The notes: generated by a model from the letters alone, not told the origin. Counted from the stretch's first letter, positions 43,541-52,569 are shown. The stretch: 64,000 nt of DNA from Pseudosulfitobacter pseudonitzschiae (GCF_002222635.1 NZ_CP022419.1:62001-126000); one strand, 5' to 3'. A program made the numbers and translations.

Positions 43541-44259
43541 TTTGCAGGTGAGCCTTCGGGACTAGCAAAACCCGCATCAAAGAACTCACCGGAAATCCTG
43601 CGCCGGTTGAATTCCTTCAGCTTCGGATATGTCTCACCAAATGCGGTCAGGAACTCCTGCATCGGCGCATCCACAAACAAGCCCCGATCATTGACGTATT
43701 CCATATGGCGGCGGTTTGTATCGTCAAATTCGTGAAACAGCGCGTCCTGCTCTCCGTCAAATTCCAGCGGCTTGACGCCAAAACGCTGGCACAATTCCAT
43801 GTTGAAGGCCGGGGTCACCTTGAAAGATGATTCACCCAGCCAAAGCTGAACATAGCCGTGGTAGATGAACAGGTCGGTGCCCATCAGCTCGGCCAGTTTG
43901 GGCGTATTCAAGTGGTTGCGAACATCGGCAAAGCCAAGCGCCGCCGGAATGCCAACGGCCCGCAGGCATGCAGCCAAGAGGATCGCCTTGGGCACGCAAA
44001 ACGCCGAGTCCATGTCCGCGATAACACTTGCTCTATAATCCTCAGCGGTCAGAGAAAACGTATAGGGATCATACCGCAAATCGTCGCGCACAGCCTGAAA
44101 CAGGCGCACCGCCATGTCCTTTTTGGATGCATCCGGTGCCATGTTGCGCAGCGCCCGCATCACAAAGGCCTGCACCTCCCTGCTATCGCTATCGACATAG
44201 TGCGCAGGAGAGACAAATCGTTCCGCTTCAGCGGAACGTTCCGACATCGGCTCAGACAT
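43537..44259 (-). CDS. Transglutaminase-like cysteine protein
   Basis: 240-residue protein of the transglutaminase-like (cysteine peptidase fold) superfamily. The core segment is DSAFCVPKAILLAACLRAVG with Cys in the nucleophile position, followed by ADVRNHL and, later, IYHGYVQLWL carrying the likely His. There is no signal peptide, so it acts in the cytoplasm. The ATG at 44259 has GGGAGGGG upstream. It is the first gene of the operon 44259-38781, directly behind operator copy 3. Its job in an acyl-CoA pathway is unknown; an amide, peptide or thioester hydrolase or an assembly factor are options. Confidence 0.82.
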   Translation of the reverse strand: MSEPMSERSAEAERFVSPAHYVDSDSREVQAFVMRALRNMAPDASKKDMAVRLFQAVRDDLRYDPYTFSLTAEDYRASVIADMDSAFCVPKAILLAACLRAVGIPAALGFADVRNHLNTPKLAELMGTDLFIYHGYVQLWLGESSFKVTPAFNMELCQRFGVKPLEFDGEQDALFHEFDDTNRRHMEYVNDRGLFVDAPMQEFLTAFGETYPKLKEFNRRRISGEFFDAGFASPEGSPAK

Positions 44260-44292
44260 TGTAACCCCTCCCAAAGGAATTCAAACAAATTT

Positions 44293-44306
44293 CTAACATT
44301 TGTTAG
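44293..44306. promoter_or_regulatory. Putative TetR operator, copy 3 (operon 44259-38781)
   Basis: CTAACATTTGTTAG, a perfect palindrome identical to copy 2, 33 bases before the transglutaminase-like start and after the end of the racemase gene. Confidence 0.75.
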
Positions 44307-44361
44307 ATTATTCCAAACAGCGTCAGCCGTCAACCTATTCTGACGCCTCAGCGACCACTAT

Positions 44362-45480
44362 TTACAACCCAAACTCGGTATTTTGCTCACCCAGATCGGG
44401 CGCGGCGCGACTGTCGGCGACTGCCCCGCGAAATTCTGGTGCAATCGGCAAAGGCAGTGCCGGAACTTGCTCGCCCCCAACCGAAACCACCCGCCCGAAC
44501 GTGTCGCGCGCTGTGAAATGCGGATCGGCTGCGGCCTCGGCCGGTGTCTTGACAATTGTGCAGCAGCAATCCGCCGCTTCCAGCAATGGTGCCCAATGAG
44601 CAGATGGTTTGACCACAATCCGGCGCGCGACCTCGGCCTTTGTCGCCGCTGGATCGGCAAGGTCATCGCGCAGGTGCCGCGGCAGGTCGATGACATTGCA
44701 AAATGCGTCCCAGAATTTCTGCTCCAGCGCCCCGACCGCAACCTGTCGGCCGTCTGATGCCGAATAGAGCCTGTAACGTGCCCTGCCCCCAGTCAGCCTG
44801 TCACCGCCATTTTCAATAGGCTCGCCCGCGATGACCCCCTTGGCGTGCGCCCAATAGGCGAAGGCAAACGCGCCCTCGGACATGGCGATATCCAGATGGA
44901 CGCCTTGCTCGGTCTTGTCGCGCTGGCGCAGCGCAAGCAGGATATTCATGATTGCCGGATAGGTTCCCCCGCCGATATCAGCGATCAGACCAAACGGTGC
45001 GGTCGGACTGTCAACCGAACCTGAACTAAGCGACAGGACACCCGCATCCCCAACATAGTTCATGTCATGCCCGGCAACGTCTCGTTTCGGGCCGCTCTGG
45101 CCGTACCCTGTTATTGAACAATAGATGATTTTGGAGTTAAGCGTCCTGACCGCATCATACCCCAGTCCCAACCGTTCCATGACGCCAGGACGGAATTGCT
45201 CGACGATAACATCGGCCTTTTCGATTAGCGACCGCAAACTGGCCACAGCCCCTTCCGCCTTGAGGTCCAGCGCGATGCTTTTCTTGCCCCGGTTCAGGAT
45301 AGCATAGCCCAGACTGCGGCCCTCGATCATTGGCTCTGTCAGGCGCATGTCTTCGCCGGAGCCCGGACGCTCCAGTTTGATGACCTCGGCCCCGGCTTCG
45401 GCCAGCATCAGCGTGGCCATCGGACCGGGCAGAAGTGTGCTGAAATCCAGCACCAGAATATCGTCAAGCGGTTGTGTCAA
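44362..45480 (-). CDS. Alpha-methylacyl-CoA racemase (CaiB superfamily)
   Basis: 372-residue CaiB-superfamily member of the AMACR/MCR type, which epimerises 2-methylacyl-CoA. It has LDFSTLLPGPMATLMLAEAG, then the racemase residues: His in AGHDMNYVGDAG, Asp in LIADIGGGTYPA and Glu in VGALEQKFWDAF, matching His126/Asp156/Glu241 of mycobacterial MCR by motif. This separates it from the CoA transferases at 48006 and 62129. Its presence implies that the substrate side chain has an alpha-methyl branch of mixed configuration. Last gene of the operon that starts with DUF35 at 47905. Confidence 0.88.
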   Translation of the reverse strand: MTQPLDDILVLDFSTLLPGPMATLMLAEAGAEVIKLERPGSGEDMRLTEPMIEGRSLGYAILNRGKKSIALDLKAEGAVASLRSLIEKADVIVEQFRPGVMERLGLGYDAVRTLNSKIIYCSITGYGQSGPKRDVAGHDMNYVGDAGVLSLSSGSVDSPTAPFGLIADIGGGTYPAIMNILLALRQRDKTEQGVHLDIAMSEGAFAFAYWAHAKGVIAGEPIENGGDRLTGGRARYRLYSASDGRQVAVGALEQKFWDAFCNVIDLPRHLRDDLADPAATKAEVARRIVVKPSAHWAPLLEAADCCCTIVKTPAEAAADPHFTARDTFGRVVSVGGEQVPALPLPIAPEFRGAVADSRAAPDLGEQNTEFGL

Positions 45481-45492
45481 ATGTCTCTCTCC

Positions 45493-46350
45493 TCAGGCAA
45501 GCCTTGCAGCGCCATTGTTCAGCACCACCACGTTACGTTCGGGTACCACTGCTCGAAACCGAACCTCTGTGCCGTCCCGCCAGATTTCGAACCGCACAGT
45601 TTCACCGGGGTAAACCGGCGCGGAAAAACGCACATCCAAACCGGTCAGGCGGCTTGCATCATAGTCGCAGATCGTCTTCAAGATCGCTCGGCAGCCCAGA
45701 CCATAGGTTGCCAGACCATGAAGGATCGGACGGTCAAACCCCACCGATCTCGCAACCGCCGGGTCGGCATGAAGTGGGTTGTGATCACCGCTCAGTCGGT
45801 AAATCAGCGCTTGGCGCGGCAGTGTGGTCATTTCGCAAATATGGTCCGGTGCCCGATCCGGCAACGTAGCCGGAATAGGCCCAGCAATCTTCTCACCACC
45901 GAAGCCGCCATCACCACGCGCAAAGGTCGACATCGAAACCCGCGCCAGCGTTTCATTACTGGCCGCGTCAATGATATCGCGGCTGATATAAAGCACCGCG
46001 CCCTTGCCTACGCCCTTGTCAGAAATATGATCAATCCGGGTGCGCCCAATCACCTTACCCTCGACAGGCAGGGGCTTGAACACATCCAACCATTGTTCAC
46101 CGTGCAGGACCTTTTTCCAATCGACCCCTGTGCGCGGGTCGCTCAGCCAGAAACCGGGATATCCCAGAATGACGGCCATGCTTGGCGCGGCCAGCAGACC
46201 GTCTTCATAGACATAGGCAAGTTCTTTTTCATCGTTCGGGTCCTCTCCGAACCCCAGACCAAGGGCATAAAGCATCGTGTCCCGCTTAGTATAGCTGTGC
46301 TCCAGGTCTTTGAATTCCCAAGCGTTCAGCGAATCAATATCCAAAGGCAT
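45493..46350 (-). CDS. MaoC-type (hydratase 2) enoyl-CoA hydratase, complete
   Basis: 285-residue double-hot-dog hydratase of the 17beta-HSD4 hydratase-2 kind, starting MPLDIDSLNAWEF. The frame running up to 46485 invades the thiolase gene and is not used. The catalytic segment is complete: YRLSGDHNPLHADPAVARS with Asp and His, then ILHGLATYG. It makes (R)-3-hydroxyacyl-CoA, which matches the 17beta-HSD4-type SDRs elsewhere. It lies 22 bases after the aldolase-like thiolase gene and 12 bases before the racemase gene. Full-length paralogue of the cut gene at 1-558. Confidence 0.92.
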   Translation of the reverse strand: MPLDIDSLNAWEFKDLEHSYTKRDTMLYALGLGFGEDPNDEKELAYVYEDGLLAAPSMAVILGYPGFWLSDPRTGVDWKKVLHGEQWLDVFKPLPVEGKVIGRTRIDHISDKGVGKGAVLYISRDIIDAASNETLARVSMSTFARGDGGFGGEKIAGPIPATLPDRAPDHICEMTTLPRQALIYRLSGDHNPLHADPAVARSVGFDRPILHGLATYGLGCRAILKTICDYDASRLTGLDVRFSAPVYPGETVRFEIWRDGTEVRFRAVVPERNVVVLNNGAARLA

Positions 46351-46372
46351 TTCCGGTTTCCCCTTGCTTAAA

Positions 46373-47524
46373 TCAAACGGTGCTGGCCGCGCCGAGAATG
46401 GCCGTAACTTGGCTAGACAGTACCCCACCATTGCCATGCGCCAGCGCCAGCTCCACGTTATCCTGTTGCAACCCCGGCGCATCACCTCTGATTTGGCGCG
46501 CGGCCTCGATCACCGTGAAGATGCCGTACATTCCGGGGTGCACACATGACAGCCCACCGCCATTGGTGTTGACTGGCAACGCTCCGCCCGGCGCGATCCG
46601 GCCATCGGCGACAAATCCGCCGCCTTCGCCCTTGGCGCAGAACCCGAGATCTTCGAGAAACAGGATGGTGTTGATGGTAAACGCATCATACAGCTCAACG
46701 ACATCGATATCGCCCGGCGTCACCCCGGCCATCGCAAAGGCACGTTTGCCGGAGTCGCGCGCCGCCGTAACCGTGAAATCCTGCATTTGCGAGATTTGCC
46801 GGTGGCTGCTGGCCGCCGCAGACCCCAGGACATAGACTGGTGCCTTGGGAAAATCCCGCGCCCGATCGGCCCGCACCATCACGATTGCACCACCGCCATC
46901 GGTTACCAGGCAACAATCGCGCGTGGTCAGCGGATCGCCCACCATACGCGCACCCAGTACATCTTCGCGGGTCAACGCGCCGCGCTCAAAGGCTTCGGGA
47001 TTGTGCCGGGCCCAGGCGCGTGCCGCAACGGCTACGTCGGCCAGTTGTTCGCGTGTCGTGCCATATTCATACATATGCCGCGCCGCAGCCATCGCATATG
47101 CCGAGATCGGATAGCGCGGGTTATACAGCCCTTCATAGGGCGGCAGCTTTGACGCGGTCACAAGCCGCCCTGACGCCGTACGCTGATTGGATCCGTAACA
47201 GATCAGCGCCACATCACAAAGCCCAGCCTGCAACGCCAGTGTCGCCGAGGTCAGATAGTTCACAAACGACGAACCGCCCGTCATCGTGCCATCGATATAG
47301 CGCGGCTGAATCCCCAGATATTCGGCCGCCATGAGGACCGGCATGGCATCTTCCATCATGGTGCAGAACAGACCATCGACATCGCTCAGCTTCAGTCCGG
47401 CATCGTCCAGCGCCGCGAGTGCTGATTGCGCCATAATGTCATAGGCCGAAAACCCCGGTGCCTCGCCAAAACCTGCATGCCCCACGCCGACGATCGCGGA
47501 TTTTCCGCGCAATTGATCAACCAT
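46373..47524 (-). CDS. Cys-less SCP-x-type thiolase, probable retro-aldolase (paralogue 2)
   Basis: 383-residue paralogue of 2662-3816, about 60 percent identical by eye. The Cys site is again TGGSSFV, Tyr279 is in YDAFTIN, and the loop is CVHPGMYG with Tyr333. Its DUF35 partner (47528-47905) lies 3 bases upstream and has an intact zinc ribbon. Together with MaoC and racemase genes in the same operon this is the expected set for retro-aldol removal of a propionyl- or acetyl-CoA unit from a branched side chain (inference). A paralogue pair this similar suggests two successive or alternative cleavage steps. Confidence 0.87.
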   Translation of the reverse strand: MVDQLRGKSAIVGVGHAGFGEAPGFSAYDIMAQSALAALDDAGLKLSDVDGLFCTMMEDAMPVLMAAEYLGIQPRYIDGTMTGGSSFVNYLTSATLALQAGLCDVALICYGSNQRTASGRLVTASKLPPYEGLYNPRYPISAYAMAAARHMYEYGTTREQLADVAVAARAWARHNPEAFERGALTREDVLGARMVGDPLTTRDCCLVTDGGGAIVMVRADRARDFPKAPVYVLGSAAASSHRQISQMQDFTVTAARDSGKRAFAMAGVTPGDIDVVELYDAFTINTILFLEDLGFCAKGEGGGFVADGRIAPGGALPVNTNGGGLSCVHPGMYGIFTVIEAARQIRGDAPGLQQDNVELALAHGNGGVLSSQVTAILGAASTV

Positions 47525-47527
47525 GGT

Positions 47528-47905
47528 TCATTCCTCCACCGGCTTACACAGCACGGCAGGAACACCGTCAATTTCACCGACAAAGGCCGTGACCGGCAAC
47601 CCGATCGTCACCTCGGCAGGAGAGATTTCATCGACCCGGCTCATCATCCGCACCCCCTCAGCCAGTTCAACCATGCAAACGTTATAGTCACCCCCACGCT
47701 CAGGCTTTCGCCGCACGGTGGTCGTGGTGTGAACGATACCGCCGCAGGATGCCGGGTGCCATGTCAAGGACTGCCCTTTGCAATGTGGGCACAAAACGCG
47801 CGGGAAAAAAATGAACTTTTTGCAATCATTACATTGCTGCAAGTTGATCTGGCCCTTTGCCAATCCGTCCCGGAAGGTTTTATCCGGCCCCTGATTTTCC
47901 TGCAT
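47528..47905 (-). CDS. DUF35 OB-fold / zinc ribbon protein
   Basis: 125-residue DUF35 protein. The zinc ribbon is intact, with two CxxC pairs: CNDC and CPHC in CNDCKKFIFFPRVLCPHC. The OB-fold follows (GGIVHTTTTVRRKPERGG, VCMVELAEGVRMMS). It is first in the leftward operon 47905-44362 and sits next to the Cys-less thiolase, its likely complex partner. Operator copy 4 lies 44 bases upstream of the ATG. Confidence 0.92.
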   Translation of the reverse strand: MQENQGPDKTFRDGLAKGQINLQQCNDCKKFIFFPRVLCPHCKGQSLTWHPASCGGIVHTTTTVRRKPERGGDYNVCMVELAEGVRMMSRVDEISPAEVTIGLPVTAFVGEIDGVPAVLCKPVEE

Positions 47906-47949
47906 TTCGCCTGCTCCTTCGATAGATCGAATCTAAGTTGTTTTCAATT

Positions 47950-47963
47950 CTAACATCTGTTAG
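47950..47963. promoter_or_regulatory. Putative TetR operator, copy 4 (DUF35 / CaiB divergent promoter)
   Basis: CTAACATCTGTTAG matches all 12 defined consensus bases. It sits between the divergent genes at 47905 (minus) and 48006 (plus), 42-44 bases from each start. Confidence 0.75.
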
Positions 47964-48005
47964 ATTTAATGCAACTCTCCACCTCAATAAAAGCGGGTTC
48001 TAACC

Positions 48006-49172
48006 ATGAGCATCAGTAAAGACGGCATGCTTGCAGGCGCCAGGGTCATCGACATGACGTCGGTTGTATTCGGCCCCCTTGCCACGCAAATGCTTGGTGA
48101 TCTGGGTGCCGATGTCATCAAGGTCGAAAGCCCCGAAGGCGACATGCTGCGTCAGGTGCAACCTGCCCGGACGCCTGGTATGGGTGCGGCATTTCTGGGC
48201 ACAAATCGCAACAAGCGCAGCATTACCCTTGATCTGAAAACCCAAAAGGACCGCACCGCTTTGCTTGACCTGCTGGATGATGCGGATGTATTTGTATCCA
48301 GCGTCCGCCCCGCTGCGCTGGCGCGGTTGTCCCTTTCCCCCGAGACCCTGCGCAAACGCAATCCCAAGCTGATTACCGTGGCCGCAGTCGGGTTCGGCTC
48401 GGACGGGCCGTATCGCAACAAGCCCGCCTATGACGACAGCGTCCAGTCTGTCTCCGGCATGGCCGGACTGGCCACGATGTGTAACCCCGACAACCCACCT
48501 GCCTATGCTCCCACGATTATCGCCGACAAGCTTGGCGGGGTCACTGCTGCCTATGCGATCATGGCCGCGCTGTATCACCGCGAACGGACCGGGCAGGCCC
48601 AACATGTCGAGGTTCCGATGTTCGAAACACTGGCCTCCTTCCTACTGGTCGAACATATGGCCGAGGCAACATTTGAATCCGAACCGCAAAGCTTCGGATA
48701 CCAACGGATGCTGGTCCCGCATCGGCGCCCAGTAAAGACCGCAGATGGCTATATTACCATCCTGCCCTACTCGAATGCGCAATGGGCACGGTTTTTCAAA
48801 GCCGTGGGGCGCGACGACATGCTTAATCATCCATGGGTCACCAATATGGACGAACGCAGCCGGAATATCGGAGGGATCTATGACATGGTGGCGCAAATAG
48901 CGACGACACGCACCACCGCCCAGTGGATTGAACTGACCGAACAAGCCGACATTCCGGCCATGCCCGTGCGGATGCTGTCAGATCTGCCGCAAGACCCCCA
49001 TCTGGCCGCGACAGGATTTTTCCAAACCATCGACCATCCCACTGAAGGGGCCGTCTGGACCACCAAACCGCCCATCAAATTCTCTGCCACACCTGCGCGC
49101 CACGACATCACTCCGCCGCCTGCACTGGGTGAGCACAACCCTGACATCCTGAAACGGCCCAAGCCCAAGTGA
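48006..49172 (+). CDS. CaiB-family class III CoA transferase
   Basis: 388-residue class III CoA transferase, complete: VIDMTSVVFGPLATQMLGDL, DVIKVESPEGDML, NRNKRSITLDLKT, the probable acyl-Asp in APTIIADKLGG, and GEHNPDIL near the end. It moves CoA between an acyl-CoA and a free acid. It lacks the racemase residues of the 44362-45480 protein. It is divergent from the thiolase/racemase operon with a shared operator and is followed by a bidirectional terminator, so it is probably transcribed alone. Confidence 0.9.
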   Translation: MSISKDGMLAGARVIDMTSVVFGPLATQMLGDLGADVIKVESPEGDMLRQVQPARTPGMGAAFLGTNRNKRSITLDLKTQKDRTALLDLLDDADVFVSSVRPAALARLSLSPETLRKRNPKLITVAAVGFGSDGPYRNKPAYDDSVQSVSGMAGLATMCNPDNPPAYAPTIIADKLGGVTAAYAIMAALYHRERTGQAQHVEVPMFETLASFLLVEHMAEATFESEPQSFGYQRMLVPHRRPVKTADGYITILPYSNAQWARFFKAVGRDDMLNHPWVTNMDERSRNIGGIYDMVAQIATTRTTAQWIELTEQADIPAMPVRMLSDLPQDPHLAATGFFQTIDHPTEGAVWTTKPPIKFSATPARHDITPPPALGEHNPDILKRPKPK

Positions 49173-49192
49173 TCAGCCGCCCCAAACCGGGA

Positions 49193-49219
49193 AAAGGCCC
49201 GCCTAACCGGCGGGCCTTT
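49193..49219. terminator. Bidirectional rho-independent terminator
   Basis: AAAGGCCCGCC (49193-49203) pairs perfectly with GGCGGGCCTTT (49209-49219), loop TAACC. It separates the convergent CaiB gene (stop 49172) and etfA (stop 49256) and has A/T ends suited to both strands. Confidence 0.88.
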
Positions 49220-49255
49220 AGGGTATCGTAAGGTCGGAAATTTGGCGACCATGTA

Positions 49256-50182
49256 TCAGAGCTTTCCGATCAACTCGGGCACGGCCTCGAACAGATCTGC
49301 AACCAGCCCGTAATCGGCAACCTGAAAGATCGGCGCTTCTTCATCTTTGTTGATCGCGACGATAATCTTGCTGTCTTTCATCCCGGCCAGGTGCTGGATC
49401 GCGCCGGATATACCGACTGCTACATAGAGGCTAGGGGCCACAACCTTACCTGTTTGGCCGACCTGCCAGTCATTTGGTGCGTAGCCTGAATCGACCGCAG
49501 CGCGGGACGCGCCCACGGCGGCACCCAGCTTGTCTGCCAGCTTTTCGATCAACGCAAAGTCGTCTTCCGACCCGACACCGCGACCACCGGAAACGACGAC
49601 ACCGGCCGATGTGAGCTCGGGGCGGTCGCTTGCCGCCACGTGGTCTTCGACCCAGGACGACAGACCGGGATCTTCAACCGCCGAGATCGTCTCGACCGAG
49701 GCAGACCCGCCGTCGCCAGCAGCATCAAATGTCGACGTGCGGAAAGTGATGACTTTCTTCGCGTCAGAAGATTTAACCGTTTGAACCGCATTGCCCGCAT
49801 AGATCGGCCGCTCAAACGTATCGGCATCAATCACGCCGGAGGCGTCAGAGATGATCATCACATCCAGCAGTGCCGCAACCCGTGGCATCACGTTCTTTGC
49901 GTCTGTCGTGGCAGGGGCAACGATGTGATCGTAATCGCCCGCCATCGACACGATAAGCGCTGCCGTGGATTCCGCGAGGCGGTGACCCAGCGTGGCATCC
50001 TCGGCGACAAGCACCTTGGAAACCCCGTCGATTTTTGACGCCGCTTCACCTGCCGCAGCAGCTGAGCCGCCACAGGCCAGTATGGTGATATCGCCCAATG
50101 CTTTGGCGGCAGTCACGGCCTTGGCCGTGGCATCCATCGCCAATTCGCCATCGGTTATTTCTGCAAGGAGTAGAACAGCCAT
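49256..50182 (-). CDS. etfA: Electron transfer flavoprotein alpha subunit
   Basis: 308-residue EtfA. The C-terminal FAD-binding domain has [14 protein letters not shown], the signature [20 protein letters not shown] followed by GAIQHLAGM, and ends [11 protein letters not shown]. It accepts electrons from the many ACADs in this window and passes them to ETF-ubiquinone oxidoreductase, which is not encoded here. It starts in a TAATG overlap with etfB. Having a private ETF inside the island is consistent with heavy dehydrogenase traffic. Confidence 0.97.
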   Translation of the reverse strand: MAVLLLAEITDGELAMDATAKAVTAAKALGDITILACGGSAAAAGEAASKIDGVSKVLVAEDATLGHRLAESTAALIVSMAGDYDHIVAPATTDAKNVMPRVAALLDVMIISDASGVIDADTFERPIYAGNAVQTVKSSDAKKVITFRTSTFDAAGDGGSASVETISAVEDPGLSSWVEDHVAASDRPELTSAGVVVSGGRGVGSEDDFALIEKLADKLGAAVGASRAAVDSGYAPNDWQVGQTGKVVAPSLYVAVGISGAIQHLAGMKDSKIIVAINKDEEAPIFQVADYGLVADLFEAVPELIGKL

Positions 50183-50940
50183 TACACGGCCCCCGCTTCT
50201 TTAAGTTTCGCTACCAGTTCATCCACGGATGCAACCATGATACCGGCTGCGCGCTCTGCTGGTTCAACGGTTTTCACGATCTCCAGGCGGTTGGAAACAT
50301 CAACGCCGTAATCTGCCGGTGTCTTTTCATCCATCGGCTTTTTCTTTGCCTTCATGATGTTGGGCAGGGACGCATACCGTGGCTCGTTCAAGCGCAAATC
50401 AACGGTGATGACCGTGGGCATCGAAACTTCGATGGTCTGCAAACCGCCGTCCACTTCGCGTGTGACTTTGGCTTTGTCGCCTGCAATTTTCACTTCGGAT
50501 GCAAATGTCGCCTGCGACCACCCCATCAACGCTGCCAGCATCTGGCCGGTCGCGTTCATGTCATTGTCGATGGCCTGCTTGCCGCACATCACCAGACCGG
50601 GCTGCTCTTCATCCACAATCGCTTTGAGGATCTTGGCAACGGCCAGCGGTTCGATGTCGTTATGAACATCGTCAGTGGCGACAACCAGAATTGCCCGGTC
50701 AGCGCCCATTGCCAAAGCCGTCCGCAATGTTTCCTGAGCCTGCTTGACGCCGATGGAAACAACCACGACCTCTTCGACCTGACCGGCTTCTTTTAGACGG
50801 ATCGCCTGTTCGACGGAAATTTCGTCAAACGGATTCATCGACATTTTTACATTAGCAAGATCAACACCCGATCCGTCCGCTTTGACGCGCACTTTCACGT
50901 TGTAGTCAATCAAGCGCTTTACAGGTACAAGTACCTTCAT
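50182..50940 (-). CDS. etfB: Electron transfer flavoprotein beta subunit
   Basis: 252-residue Etf[21 protein letters not shown] at the start, [16 protein letters not shown], the AMP-binding region [20 protein letters not shown] and [15 protein letters not shown], which includes the conserved recognition-loop neighbourhood. Forms a heterodimer with EtfA. It lies 46 bases after the crotonase gene at 50987-51769 on the same strand, at the 3' end of the long transporter operon. Confidence 0.97.
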   Translation of the reverse strand: MKVLVPVKRLIDYNVKVRVKADGSGVDLANVKMSMNPFDEISVEQAIRLKEAGQVEEVVVVSIGVKQAQETLRTALAMGADRAILVVATDDVHNDIEPLAVAKILKAIVDEEQPGLVMCGKQAIDNDMNATGQMLAALMGWSQATFASEVKIAGDKAKVTREVDGGLQTIEVSMPTVITVDLRLNEPRYASLPNIMKAKKKPMDEKTPADYGVDVSNRLEIVKTVEPAERAAGIMVASVDELVAKLKEAGAV

Positions 50941-50986
50941 GGGCGATAATCTCCTCTTGAGGTTAGTATATTTTGAATCTCTTTAC

Positions 50987-51769
50987 TCAGCAGTCTCGGA
51001 ATCTCGGCTTTCGTTTCTCTGTGAAAGCATTCATTGCTTCGGGAAAATCATGCGCGCCAAGCAGAATGGTCTGCGCGCGGCACTCAATGTCCAAAGCTTC
51101 CTCGAAAGAGCACTCCGCGGCCTCACGCATCACGCGTTTGCTGCAATGCATTCCAAACATCGGGTTTGCTGCCATCTCGGTCGCGATTGCGATCGCGGCA
51201 GCTTCGGTTTCGTCAGCGGGCACACATTCTTCTACTGCCCGCATCTGATGGGCCGTCTTGCCGGAAATCTCACGCCCGGTCAGCACCAGAAGGCGTGCCG
51301 CGCCTGACCCCATGCGCTGTTGCAAAAGCCAGCTCGATCCCGTGTCGGGGCAGCCACCCACTTTTGAAAAAACTTGGCAGAACCGCGCATCTTCAGCGGC
51401 GACAATCACGTCGGCACACAGCGCCAAACTCATTCCTGCGCCATAGGCGACGCCATTCACGGCAGCAATCAGCGGCTTGTTGAACCCGTATGCCGCGCGC
51501 GCGCCACTATGCACCTTGTCAACCATCTCATAGGTTGCACGCGCGCCTTTCGCGATCTCGGACCGAAACCCGACAAGATCGCCACCACTTGAAAAATAAT
51601 CGCCGCCAGTCATCACAACGGCACGCACCGCATCATCCCTTTGCGCCACATCAAGAGCCGCAATAAACTGGTCAACAAATGCCAGGCTATAAGGGTTCCG
51701 GCGCGCGGGCTGCGTGAATCGCAAGACCCCCACCCCGTTGTCGACGTCAAATCGCATAAGGTCAGACAT
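50987..51769 (-). CDS. Enoyl-CoA isomerase/hydratase (PaaG-like crotonase)
   Basis: 260-residue crotonase. Both hydratase glutamates are missing (GVAYGAGMSLALCAD; FCQVFSKVGGCPDTG), but an Asp in GGCPDTGSSWLL matches the catalytic Asp of PaaG and of delta3,delta2-enoyl-CoA isomerases. It probably shifts a double bond rather than adds water. Start at 51769 follows AGGAGC. It lies between etfB and a second crotonase gene, 17 bases from the latter. Confidence 0.88.
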   Translation of the reverse strand: MSDLMRFDVDNGVGVLRFTQPARRNPYSLAFVDQFIAALDVAQRDDAVRAVVMTGGDYFSSGGDLVGFRSEIAKGARATYEMVDKVHSGARAAYGFNKPLIAAVNGVAYGAGMSLALCADVIVAAEDARFCQVFSKVGGCPDTGSSWLLQQRMGSGAARLLVLTGREISGKTAHQMRAVEECVPADETEAAAIAIATEMAANPMFGMHCSKRVMREAAECSFEEALDIECRAQTILLGAHDFPEAMNAFTEKRKPRFRDC

Positions 51770-51786
51770 ATCAAGCTCCTGGTTCC

Positions 51787-52569
51787 CTATCTACCCTGCC
51801 AAACCGGGGGGCGTTTTTCAGCAAAAGCCCGCGGGCCTTCGATGGCATCCTGGCTGGTGTAGACAACTTCATGCAACCGCTTGCCCTCTTCTAATCCAGC
51901 AGCACAGCCCAGATCCATCGTTGCGCGCACACTTGCTTTGGCGGCGATCACCGACAACGGCGCGCCCGAAGCGATGCGGTCCGCCAGTTCGCGGGCACGG
52001 GTCCGTACGGCATCAGGTGTTTCTTCCAGGTAATTAGTAAAACCATAGTCGTGCAGCCGTTCGATCGGCAGTAGATCCCCGGTTAGGACAAGCTCCATCA
52101 GGACCGGTTGCGGTAGCATCGACAGACCTGGGGCGGCCCATGGCGATCCTCGGCCAATCTTGACCTCGGTTATGCCAACCTTCGTTCCTTTCAGTCCGAC
52201 CCGCAGGTCGCTCATCAGGGTCAGCATCATGCCACCGGCCATCAGCGATCCGGTCATCGCTGAAATAATCGGCTTGGAACAGGCCCGCATCCGGTCATGG
52301 AACGGATCGCGCATTTTGGACAGGATATCGATACCTTCGTCGCGGGCAATCTCGGCAGCTTCCTTGAGATCGAGCCCGGCGCTGAACACACCACAATCGG
52401 CGGAGGTCAGGATGACGACGCGGATACTATCGTCAGCCTCGATCTGTTCCCAGGCATCCGTTAACCCGTTCGCTGCCGCTACTGACAAGGCATTCTTTCG
52501 CTCTGGTCGGTTAATAAAAACTGTTGCCACACCGTTTTCAACGGTGAGTTCAATTGGGTTATCTGTCAT
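51787..52569 (-). CDS. Enoyl-CoA hydratase/isomerase family protein
   Basis: 260-residue crotonase starting MTDNPIELTVENG at 52569 (AAGGAC upstream), not at 52620. Oxyanion loops: GVFSAGLDLKEA and TGSLMAGGMMLTLMSDL. The Glu144 position is Met, whereas the Glu164-like residue is kept (VGITEVKIGRG), a pattern of isomerases and some hydratases. Exact reaction unknown. It lies downstream of the binding-protein gene, separated by a hairpin. Confidence 0.87.
   Translation of the reverse strand: MTDNPIELTVENGVATVFINRPERKNALSVAAANGLTDAWEQIEADDSIRVVILTSADCGVFSAGLDLKEAAEIARDEGIDILSKMRDPFHDRMRACSKPIISAMTGSLMAGGMMLTLMSDLRVGLKGTKVGITEVKIGRGSPWAAPGLSMLPQPVLMELVLTGDLLPIERLHDYGFTNYLEETPDAVRTRARELADRIASGAPLSVIAAKASVRATMDLGCAAGLEEGKRLHEVVYTSQDAIEGPRAFAEKRPPVWQGR

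Noticed and set aside
44222-44252. Palindromes in the start of the transglutaminase-like gene (TCCGCTTCAGCGGA, GGAACGTTCC)
   Set aside because: They lie inside the coding sequence and are explained by its repeated Ser-Glu-Arg codons; no sign of a regulatory role.
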